The notes under the pieces are model-generated. The model did no database searches. It had not been told where the DNA came from and saw only the letters and a list, made by a program, of their open reading frames with translations. 64,000 nucleotides of DNA from Branchiostoma floridae (Eukaryota; Chordata; Leptocardii; Amphioxiformes; Branchiostomatidae), in NCBI RefSeq assembly GCF_000003815.2, contig NC_049994.1:16476523-16540522 (forward strand), read 5' to 3'. The position numbers were made by a program, and so were the translations under genes. Shown here piece by piece: positions 34,529 through 45,031 of this stretch (positions are counted from its first letter, which is position 1; every line of letters begins with the position of its first letter).

Positions 34529-36762
34529 ATGGAGAAGGAGAACGACCAACCAGAAGTTCCACTTGGGTTCGTAGTGCGAATTACACATCTCTTTAACATC
34601 TAAGTGTAAATTTCAAGGGAATTTGGGGGAAGTATTTTTGAATGAGGGCAAGGGGGAGGGAGGGTTGTGGGTGTGTTGGATGATGCAACAAGTCCGTAAT
34701 TATAGTAAAACGATGTTATGGAAAAACACCCAGAACATCTGTGCATATTTTCTAGGATCTGTCTACGTTTGTCGTGTCCAAAGTATGGTATAGATATGTG
34801 TTTGCGGGAAGAAATTAGGACAATTGTTGAGCAAATGATACTTTATGTGTAAAAGTTCAATTAAGATGCAAAACATCCTGGTGTGTTGAGGCCCTTAATG
34901 ACCCAGTGATTATGGTCTGGAGTGGAGGGGCCACTTGAATGTAGGTTGAACCAGTCAGCCTTCCTGCTATGACAGGACTCTTGAAATGGAATAAATTGTG
35001 TGTGGAGAGCTTGTTGAAGTGTAGATTTGTATTTGTGGGGTTTAACAATTTTACCTTTGAGTTTGGTAACTTAAGGGTTACATTCACTTACGTTAGTTTT
35101 CATCTCTCTGACCTTAAAATTGTAACATATCCATGACGTACCAAAATGTTTGTTAGGATGGCAGTTGTGCAAAGACAAAGTGATGTTTAGATTTGTAGCT
35201 GTGTTGTACATCGTGTAGTAGTGATCTTTCGACCTGTTATAAAATGATTGCATTACAAATTGCATCATTGTGCATCACACTGCTTCCTGAATAAACTTGT
35301 TGTATTGTGCCTAAGAGTGGCTGTACTGGTTGTGTGGTGGCTGTAATGATACAACAAAATAAATAAAATCTGAATCAATACAGTATGCCGCATCAATAGT
35401 CATTGTGATTGTAAAAATTACTATGATACCCTAATATGCCACACTGTTTTAACTTCTTGGTACTGCATATTTGTACGTAAAATTCAGAAGTGAGTTGTTG
35501 TTGTAGTCTCTCTCACCGCTTCAATTCGTCAGTAGTGGTTCACATGTGCTTTCTTCTTCTTCCATCTGCTTCCAAACACATGTGTTTCACACTCGCTGCT
35601 GTTCCCAATTGGCCGGCTTTTGCACACTGTGACGGAGAAAAACCTGCATCTGACTCTGTTTACTTCCAGCTCTAGAATATTGCAAACAAGGACACATCAA
35701 TCATCATTGATGAACTTCATCAGAACACAGAAATTGTGTGTGAGGCTTTCTTCCCAGCCTGTTTTTATGTCAATGTTCCAAGCTGTTATTATCTTTCAAA
35801 ATCTGAGAACCAAGAAACTAGATTGGTGTGGCTGTAAGAACAACATTACATTTATTTATACCCTTGACTGTAGGCCGGATGGGAAGCCATTGTCCAAGAA
35901 AGCTCTGAAGAAACAACAGAAGGATGCTGAGAAGGCAGCTAAGAAAGCCCAGAGACAGGCTCAACAGGTAGGCATAATCAGGTGTGAGTAGAGTCTCAAG
36001 GGGTCCACTAGAATCAATATCCATTATATACAGTCAGGTAAAAACTGAAACTTGCTAAAACTACGAAAAAAAGTATGCATGCATCACACAACATCAATGG
36101 TGCCATGAATCCAGATATGAAGGACTGGTTTGTTGTCAGTGCTACCATGTTTTGTCACTTCAATTCTTGTTACAACATTTATGGTGTCTATTTTGGAAAT
36201 TTACCCATCTTGCTTTGATTTTTTTTGTTATCCCATTATTTTTGCAGTCTGCATTAGATGTCATCCATAAAATTTACTTGCTGTAGCCTGACAACAAAAA
36301 ATGTCAAATATTGCATATTATTGAGACACACTGTACAACAGATTGTAGGTTGGAGCTTGTCTTGTTGTCCAGGCTGCGGAGACTGACGCATTTCAATATA
36401 CTGTAATTCACTTTGTCTTCACGGTACCAAACTATCGCGATCTGGGAAAACTTAACTTGTTCTCGGAACTAAATGTTCACTGTCAAGGCAAGTTAACATA
36501 AAAAAAGTCTGTGAATTATTTTTTATCAGTAATGATAAGTTCATGTTACAGTCGTCACCGTATGTGAACATAACAGTACATTGAAAAAATCAGGAATTAC
36601 AGTACCCTGATCAGGTTTACCATAAAGAATGTCCATGTTTGAGATTGTAAGTTGGAGCTTGTCTTCTTGCCCAGGCTGCGGAGGCAGACGCCCAGGCAAC
36701 AGAGGACTTCTCTAAAGATCGCTATGGCAACATGGCCATGCTGCAGTCTACAGAGAAGCCAG
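34529..36762 (+). CDS. DARS1: Cytosolic aspartyl-tRNA synthetase, first three exons only
   Basis: DARS1 charges tRNA-Asp in the cytosol and joins the multi-synthetase complex. Exons: 34529-34566, 35874-35967, 36675-36762 (phases 2,0,1), 73 codons. The start MEKENDQPEVPLG leads to a lysine-rich helix (KPLSKKALKKQQKDAEKAAK), a tRNA-binding extension common in eukaryotic AspRS, then EDFSKDRYGNMAMLQSTEKP, matching human [20 protein letters not shown]. The exon 1 donor is a weak GTTCGT. The anticodon-binding and catalytic domains should follow, but no such exon is seen to the right; the DNA from 38 to 62 kb holds NHL genes on the opposite strand. The other exons are off-window or lost. A decoy copy of the exon 3 acceptor lies at 36373. 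Confidence 0.85.
36338..36390 (+). pseudogene. Decoy copy of the DARS1 exon 3 acceptor and start
   Basis: GGTTGGAGCTTGTCTTGTTG, CCAG and GCTGCGGAGACTGACGC closely repeat the bases around the real acceptor at 36675, then stop matching. Confidence 0.8.
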
Positions 36763-38295
36763 GTGGGTAATAACTTTTAATAGTTTTATCTTATTTTACT
36801 TCATTGCTTCGACTAACATGCAGCAAAGGCTGCCGAAGCAGCTACTCGCTGTTACGAATCCTCATCAGTCCAGACCACTTCAGCAGCAGCAGAACACAGT
36901 GGACTATTAGCCTTATTTTGTCAGCTAAATAAGATAAATTTTGGGCCACCAAGGTAGATGCTATTAATGTGTGTGGTATGTTCTTAAATGTGCTGGAATT
37001 GGAAGGACTGCAAACTCCAACAGATTCAGATAGGGTGTCTGTTTGTTTTCAGAACACATGATCTTGTTATCCATAAGGTGGAGTTACTCTTCACTAGACC
37101 ACAAAAAGCAACATTGATATGACTTGACATCAATTATAATCCATTATTCAGCAAAACAACAGTTGGTTCCAACATGCCTTTCAGTTGGTAACAATGTCAG
37201 CATCATCAGCTCAGCATGCAAAACTTAAAACAGACTATATGACCTTTACATGTGCAGGTGTACACCTAAGGTATACAGCTACTGTACCTCTGATGTTACA
37301 TGAGGTATTCTGTGTTATTATAAGTGATTTTGTAAGGACAAGAATGGTATAGAATGGCTGGATGAGTACAAGATTTAACCTTATGCCAAAATAACAATTA
37401 CTCAAGCAACTGGATATGATTTTGGAAGCAGGGTTCCCTCTAATCACACATGTTCAAGGTGTGCTATATTACACTTACAGGTGCATACACTCAGATTCAG
37501 CTTTATTGGTTCTTGGCATGGCAAATGGCATGATAAATGCCCAATGAAATGTGCCAATAAATTACATTCCATAAAATCCTAAAAGTTTTTACAATTCACA
37601 AACATACATAATCACATTTTGTTTAAAAACCTAGGCACTGGATAATATAGCAGTGGTGGAGAGACAAAGTGGACATAACTATGTCAGCAAACAATAACGT
37701 ACTTAGTATTTACAAGAAAAAAGTAACTGCATGTATATTCTGTACAGACGCAGTACTAGTGACCTATCGCCACAGAATCGACATCTTGATAGAGCAATTT
37801 TATTGCTCTAGGAACAAAGAAGTGAGTTCATGTCTCTTGGTCTTACTCTTTGTCAGTGCCCGGTAGCGTTCCTCACGACGTAGACTATGGCAATTGTTCT
37901 GGGATGGGGAAATGAACTCGTTCAGAGGAGAACTACTGTCCTGGAGTGTGTTGCGCAATGTTCTGAGCGTAGCAATGTCACGTCTACTGTTACACTTACA
38001 GCACCTGTACACGTAACATTTCACAGCATCAGGACACCTACCTTAAATTCTAGTTACTACTAATTTGTAGATAGAGTGTGCTAATCAATTGGATATGTTG
38101 TACCAGCTTAAAGTAGACGAGTACTGAAAGTTATTATCACTATGATATACAATGTCATGTATTAATTCTGCTTAAAACTACTACAAAATAGATTGACAGT
38201 AACATATGAAACAAAAATCTTGAAACAGTCTTGATCCTATCAACATACATTTACAATTCGTTTTGTATTGGCAGCTTGTTATGCAAATGCATCGT
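36763..38295. other. Region between DARS1 exon 3 and NHL-5
   Basis: About 1.5 kb. Contains a half-copy of the 20.5-kb hairpin near 37388. No further DARS1 exon or other gene recognised. Confidence 0.55.
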
Positions 38296-41200
38296 TTATT
38301 GCCACTGTGTCCAGACTGATACAGTGTGCTCTCCCCAATCAGTCACCACCACATCTCCACCTGGTGACATAGCAACACCACAGGGACCCTTTATACCACT
38401 TCCAATGTGACACAGAAATCTGCCTTTGTCAAACATTTTCACACATCCATTTCCTTTGTCAGCCACAATTATGTCTCCCATCCCATGAACACAAATGCCC
38501 CGAGGATTTTTGAACTGATTTTCATCAGATCCCCAACTCCCAAACTTGTTGAAGTTCCCCTCTCTGTCCAAGACATGGACACAGTGATTGTTGATGTCAG
38601 TGACCAGAATGTTTCCCTCCCCATCCACAGTGACATGCCACGGAAACCATGGCTCTGGTGACCTATGACCTGAACCATATATCCCCACATCAGAACCATC
38701 TTGTTCAAAAATTCGAAGTTGACCATTCTTCCCATCATACTCTGTGACAATCACCTGTTCTGTTGCCTTATTTACAGTAATGCCACGATCATATCCATCA
38801 TTTGGAAGATCTATTTTGATCAAACAGGTGCCTTCCCTGGAATACTGCACTACATGATCCTCACCCACCACCCACAGGTTGCCATTTCTATCTGCAGCAA
38901 CATCCTGTGGTTTTAACTTTTCACCAGTTTCCCCTGGCAGAGTTGTTGTGAACTCTCTGATATAAGCACCATCCATTGTGAACACCTGGATTCTGCTGTT
39001 CCCATGATCAGCAATGTAGACCTCACTGTCCTGTGAGACAGCTACTCCAAAGGGAAGGATACATTCCCCCCTACCTGATCCCCCTCCCCCAAACCTGACT
39101 TTCCTCACCCATGGTTGTCCCACCCTGATTGGCCTGACTTGCTGTCGATTTAAACTCTCAACCATCTGCTTGACAGTCAGCAGTGACTCTATTCTGGCCT
39201 CCATTTTCTTGTTCCTCTCCTGAAGCTGCTGGATTTTCTCGTTCATTTCTGCCTTCTGTTCCAGAAAGATTATCTCCATTTTCTCATTTTTCTCCTTCAG
39301 CATCTTTACCTCTTCCTTTATGGGATCAGTGCACCCAGCCTGTTCACTAGCTGGTGGTTGCAGGGGAACTGGAATAACAAATGCAGTCAGGGTTAAAAGA
39401 GAGATTTATCTGTCCGCTTTGACTTTGATGAGTAACAATCCAGTGCAGGAAAAAAAATTGCATTTGCTTCCATGAAATGATAATTTTTTTTTTCAATCAT
39501 TTCATGTAAGGCTGATATCTTGAAATATTGCATCCATCTCCCCCCTGCAAAAATGGACTGTACCAACATCACACCTGGGCAAAATTGAAATATTCAAAAT
39601 CTGCCCATACTTGATCTATTGCAAAGTCATGCCAGTCCAAAAAGAAACTTTCGAACACCATATATGGTCACATAAGATAATGAAGTAGCAAAATGTGGCC
39701 CAAACATACGCCCAAAATTCCTCAGGCCATACGGCTGCAATACCAGGGCAGAGGAGGCCCAAATATACTGTTTTGGTTAAAAACTGGCCACAAAACCTCA
39801 GTAAATCGTCTTAAAGGCATATATTTAAAAAATTTTAGGTCATTTGGCCCCCAAAATAAAGATGAACCAATTTGACAGAAGAAGAAGAAGAAAAGAAGAG
39901 ACATCACGAAGAACAGTATTGTTCAACTCGTATTTGTGGTGTTGGTGAAATATAATGATATGATTTAAACATGCTGATAGCTGACTGTTTCCTTTTTCTG
40001 CCTTACCTGGGTTGGTCTGGAAGCGTTTTCTTGGCCCGCCAGCCTCTTCATCTTGGAGAGTTCTCCTTTTGTTCTCTTGGAGGAGCAATTGAAGTTCTGT
40101 GAGTTGGACAAAGTGACATTCATCTGAACATTGATAAGAAAACAAAAAAACTTTGTATCAAGCATCTCTTCAATCAAAGGAATCTCTCACTTTCCTTAAC
40201 CATTCCGATGTGATGTCTTAGTTTTGTTTGTTTAGAGTATATAAAACTAAAAAAAACTTTATTCAGTGATTCATGGTGGTTTCAAAACTAATTAATGCAA
40301 TTTAGAATATTGGAAGCCCTACAATCTTAGATTTTCAAAGTCAAATTTATCATAACACGTTGTACCAGGATATTTGTCCTTCAGATTGTCCACCACATGC
40401 TGTAGCTCTGCATCTTGTAGGGCCTCCATCAGCACATGTATGGTGGCAGCGTTACCCTCCCGCTTGTACCATTGCTGTAACAGGTCCATACAGCGAGACT
40501 TGTCGTCTCGGTGTTTGCCATCAATGTTGTCTATGTCTGGTGTCTCAAACCCAAGACACCAAGCCAGGTCCTTCCAGTCTGAGCTCACCCGGTTCTTAAT
40601 GAAGAGGAAATACCTCTTGATACCTGCAACTGCAGTGCAAGGAAACATGTACATCAGTGTTCGAAATACCCATCTGCAATCTGCAATTTGCAGAAGGATT
40701 TTCAAGATTGAAGAAGAAAAATTAAACAATCTGCAATTTTGCAGAATGAAAAAATCAGGATTGGGATTCAATCATTGGTTCTTATATGTTAGCAAACTAG
40801 TGCCATCCTCACCCCTACAAGACAACATTGACTTCTATATGTTGTCTTGACATTGTCTTACTTTTGTTTCCTATTGGACTATCTAAAAGTTGTCTTCACC
40901 TCTTTAGCATACCAATTCATAGTTAGGGTATGAAACCTGTTCTTCAATAGATCCGCTTAGTGTCAGTGACAAAAGGTACTTGCTACCTGAAACATCTGTT
41001 TCCAAAAATCATATCCAGTTGGTTTTTGATGTACCTTTATGTTGTGTGGAAGTGAATGAGATAATAACTTAAGTGCATGTATGAATTCATTGGTATACTT
41101 CAAGCTGTAATAGCCTGTAGTGACATGGCGACTTGGATAAAAGACCTATATGGTGGTATCAGGGAATGATAACTTCCCTGCAGAGAAGGATCATTTTTGA

Positions 41201-41942
41201 AGCCTGAAATTAAAATAAAGTGAGAGAATAAAGAATTACAGTAATGTTATGCATTTCAAAACTAGATATGATTTAAATGCAAGGCATTATTAGGTTGAGA
41301 CAGATGTTGGAACCATGTGTGTTTGCAGAAAATATTTTCAATTTGCAGAATAAAATTTTGACAATCTGCAATATTGCAGAGCACCGAAAAAATGTATTTC
41401 GACCACTGTAGATGTAGTATGGGAAAACATATTCAGACTATATACATTTTGCATGTTGTATACAATTTCTTGTATAGAAAATATAACAAAACAATTCAAG
41501 AAGATCTTCACCCCCTGCATGGATAAGCTTAGTAGTGTCCAATTACCATGACTGTTATCTTTAGAAATATTGGCACACAAAATGCTGCTTGTTGCTGTGA
41601 AATAGAATGTAAAATTTTTTGATAATATAGATGTTATAGGCAACATAATCTTCACTATGATGAAGGAGGTTGCCTTAACTGAAAGAAGAAGATGATAAGT
41701 TTCAGCATTATTTGTAATATATGTTTGGCAAATATTTACATCATAGTTTCTGATTAGTGAAGACCTTTGTATATGTTTGACGTTTAGGGAGGGGGGACTT
41801 ATACAACCAAGGCTACCAAACCAGCAGCCTTAGGCTGGAGAATAAAGCTAAAAAAACCTACATATAACGTCACAGAAAGACAGGATGTTGATCTCAAAAG
41901 TTTTGAAATATCCTTGACTAAGATCTCACCTTGTTTAGACAT
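38296..41942 (-). CDS. NHL-5: death domain + linker + coiled coil + six-blade NHL propeller
   Basis: Exons: 41942-41930 (MSKQ), 40623-40366 (death domain), 40123-40007 (linker), 39368-38296 (coiled coil and NHL); 486 residues. Death-domain landmarks: SSDWKDLAWCLGF, DIDNIDG, CMDLLQQWY, AATIHVLMEAL. The linker ends in a basic KRFQTNP. A heptad-rich EKMEIIFLEQKAEMNEKIQQ coil precedes about six NHL blades (AVSQDSEVYIADHGNSRIQV first; VAMSPGGDVVVTDWGEHTVS last). No TRADD-N-like exon is present. The intron 1 acceptor keeps a 5' UTR of ~51 nt in exon 1. The noncoding first exon found in its paralogues is recognisable near 42260, but its donor GT is lost. Probably a cytoplasmic signalling adaptor; no RING or B-box, so not a classical TRIM ligase. 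Confidence 0.88.
40655..41408. mobile_element. 754-bp DNA transposon relic with CAGTGTTCGAAATAC ends
   Basis: The left end CAGTGTTCGAAATAC and right end GTATTTCGACCACTG are inverted copies, each with an inner CAATCTGCAAT block. It lies in NHL-5 intron 1 just after the death exon acceptor. NHL-2 has the matching unoccupied site near 60951-60975. No transposase seen; hAT-like by its ends. Confidence 0.7.
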
Positions 41943-42729
41943 GTTGCAGACACATTTCTCACCACGATGATTCAAAGCTTACATCGACTTGCTCTGAAAA
42001 AGGACAAATTGTGACATCACAAATACAATGTTTACTGGCAGCCATGAAAGCATAATGTTACCAGTAACTTAAAGCTCAGTACAAATTTAGAGATAGGGAG
42101 TGGCAAAAGAAGACATTTTACCCTGTACCTGGAGGTGAAACTAAAATGTGGACTTTAAAAGTTACAGAGCAATGTCTGGCTTATCAACTTTTTACTGAAA
42201 GATTTTAGTTGTAGTTTTCTGACAGACTAACAGCTGCTGATAGTTACTGGCAGCTTAATCTAATTTCTCAAGACAAAGAGCTGTTTCCTTAGCTGCCTAC
42301 CTGAATGATGTTAGCGTTTCCTGCTTTAGTCACCTCCTTTCATACTGATCAGAAGTGTTCTTTGAGTCTGACTGAGACGTTTTTTTCAGACCCTCAAAAT
42401 GGAGACCAAGTTAGCTGCTCTGGGTACAAAGTCCACCTTCAGCATTACCCGTTTCTGGGTTCAAAGTATCACACAAATATATGTACATAATGTTTGTTTA
42501 GCTTCTGCATGGGAAAAAAGTGTGAAATTTGATGTCTGAAGCAACTTGCTGTCTCAAATCCCATATTACAAATAAACAAACAAACAAACAAGTGTACACC
42601 TGTCAAAGTATCTCTCTCTCCAACTAGTTTTTTTCTTTATATATAAATAGATGGGGGGGGGGGGTATTTGCAGTCAAAAGGTACCCAATTTTTTTTAGTA
42701 ATGAGGCTGATTTACGTGATCGACACACC

Positions 42730-42911
42730 TCCTCAAACACGGTACCCCCCTTTTACGTCCCTTCCGTAAGACGAATTCGTGAATTCTTGGTCCGGCTACA
42801 GCATTCAGTTATCCTTGGTGGTCTTCCATCCAAGTACTGATCGGACTGACGTTGCTTAACTTCCAAGATCGAGGGGATCGGGTGAATCAACGCACCACAG
42901 GCAGCCGTAGC
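42730..42911 (-). repeat. 5S-rRNA-derived SINE (or 5S pseudogene with tail)
   Basis: The reverse strand from 42911 reads like 5S rRNA: CTACGGC at the 5' end, CCCGATC, GATCTTGGAAGTTAAGCA (A box), CAGTACTTGGATGGAAGACC (C box) and TGCTGTAGC at the 3' end. It has many changes from a functional 5S gene. A non-5S tail with GGAAGGGACGTAAAAGGGGG follows, shared with another SINE-like copy at 28.9 kb. This fits a SINE3-type element. Confidence 0.75.
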
Positions 42912-43171
42912 TATATGCTTGAAATAGCTTGCCATGTGAAGCACCCACTTTGGGTAATGGTTCCTGTGCTGGTCAGTATTTGATTATACATGGCGAAACT
43001 TGATTTTAAACCCATGTAGCACAGAGCGCAACCTGAAATTTTGGAGTTGGAACAACGCTTTTCCCCCCAACTAGATGCATAGGCTTTTAAATTTCATTGT
43101 ATGAGTATGATATTACTGGAAGAAAAGATAATGGATAAGTAGCAGATTTGACGAAAGCAATAACTTGGAAG

Positions 43172-43514
43172 TAGCCTGGAATCCAGCCGTGTTGTGCTTG
43201 GGTCGCTCCCCAGAGGTACGCTGCCAACACGTCTGGCATTCGTTAGCATTGGAACGATCGGCATTTGAATATTCGCAGCGATTTTGTGCGGGATTTCTGA
43301 TTGGCTGTTGGCTCCACGTCCCCTTCGCAAAGCACCACCAAGGTGGAAATCGAACACACAAAATCATGTTTACAGTTCGTAATCGAACGGAACACTACTT
43401 CTATCTTTCCCGCATTAGTGACGTAAGGACCGATCGTTCCAATGCTAACGAATGCCAGACGTGTTCACAAGGAAGCAGAGCGACCAAAGCACAACACGGC
43501 TGGATTCCAGGCTA
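43172..43514. mobile_element. Mutator-like (MULE) MITE with 9-bp target duplication
   Basis: A 343-bp element with ~90-bp inverted ends starting TAGCCTGGAATCCAGCCGTG. It is flanked on both sides by the exact 9-mer ACTTGGAAG. Long ends and a 9-bp duplication are typical of Mutator-like elements. No coding capacity. Confidence 0.88.
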
Positions 43515-45031
43515 ACTTGGAAGCGGGGCAACCTGAAATGTTGATGGCGCAACCTGGCTTTTAACTCAGGTTGCCACCTGGGCAACCTTGCTGAAAAAAA
43601 GTATTTTGAGCACTGCCTATACAAGTCTCAGTTGAACACTGTGGCTACCTATGCCCTGATATGATCAGTCTGAATCTTCTACCTTTGGCAGATTCTGCTA
43701 TCAAGGGTAAGAGGTTCTGTGTTGATGAGAGTATATGAGGTTGCAGCACCACTTTTTAAGAAAAGACTTATCTAATGATGTCTCATGCCTTGAATGCAGT
43801 ACTTCCAATGTACTTGTTCCTGTAATACATTTATTTGCCTCAACTGACTGTACATTTGTAGATTGATGCATGTAGAAAAGTTGTCTTCAGGCCCAGTTAG
43901 GATGATGGTGTGGTACATGTACAAGTCAGGAGGTTTTCATGATTATTAATATGTCTCTACAGGGTGACGCAGACACGTATACCCAAACTTTCAAATTTTA
44001 TTATTACGAACAGGTGATTTGCGTCAATATGATATCACTCAACGATGATATATATATATATAGTTGGTGTGACAACTTGTTTAACAATAAACTACCATAT
44101 TCAATCACACTTCAAGCTAATCCTGTTAAGTTCAAGGAAGAGGTGTTACAACACCTGAGGAATGGCCAATAAAACAGTAGTAATGCGCCCTGGGTGGATT
44201 GCCCCAACACTAAAGGGTGTTACCCAGTATTTACACAAGAACAAGAACAAGAACAAACAAAACATGAGATACAAAACTGCATGGACTGCAGTTTGCAGTG
44301 TCATACTGGTATATAATATGTTTGTAACATAGATGGTGTAAAGCCACTGCATCACTTTTGTTCAACATAAACATTTGCATTATCAAAACACAAACATAAG
44401 CTACTGGTTACTATGTACTGTAGGTATAATGTGCTAGATTTGAAATATAAGGTATACGTAGTAGGGCAGGTACCAAGTTTTCTTCTATAGGGCCGGTAAA
44501 AAAAGACAAAAGAGTAAAAATCAGCAGACCAGGATTTTAACCAATTAGAAAATGAACACATTATATCAGCAGGCGTCCACATGTTTTGGGGCTTCCTGCT
44601 CCAAGAAAATAACAAGAACAAAATAGAGTAGAGTTTATCGTCATTTCAATAAAGTTTGTGCAGTCAAATGTTTATAGAGGCAGTAAGTGTTGTTTACATG
44701 AAGATGGGATTTTGAAACGCCAGTGGGAGTTGGGTACCCCACTGAACAGATTCCTATATAGTGAAATGGACCATTGTTTTGAGTATGACGCCAATTCACA
44801 AGTTTTCAAGCTTCATGGACAATCAGGTACAGGTTAAGGTCCCGACCTGGACCTGATCCTCTGGACCTGAACCAGACCTGGACATGAATTTTCTGTACCG
44901 GTACCCACCCCCACAAGGCAGACAGGTAGTAAAGATTTTTGCTTCTATAATGTTTGATGTTAGTATCATTTTTGCACACAAAAAAGCAGTTTCTGGATTG
45001 GCAGTATGTAACATTGCAGTGTGATGTCCAA

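Larger units (their letters stand above)
42000..45031. other. NHL-5 upstream region / NHL-3 downstream region
   Basis: About 3 kb without a recognised coding gene. It holds the NHL-5 noncoding-exon remnant near 42260, a poly-G run at 42654, a 5S-related element, a MULE-type MITE and a (TA)n run near 44047. A 77-codon frame at 43939-44172 matches nothing I know. Confidence 0.55.

Noticed and set aside
34529-36762. Assignment as mitochondrial DARS2, the neighbour of CENPL in human
   Set aside because: The lysine-rich extension and KDRYGNMAMLQSTEKP match cytosolic DARS1, and there is no mitochondrial targeting sequence.
43939-44172. 77-codon frame near 44 kb as a gene
   Set aside because: No start context, splice partner or family similarity, and it crosses a TA microsatellite.
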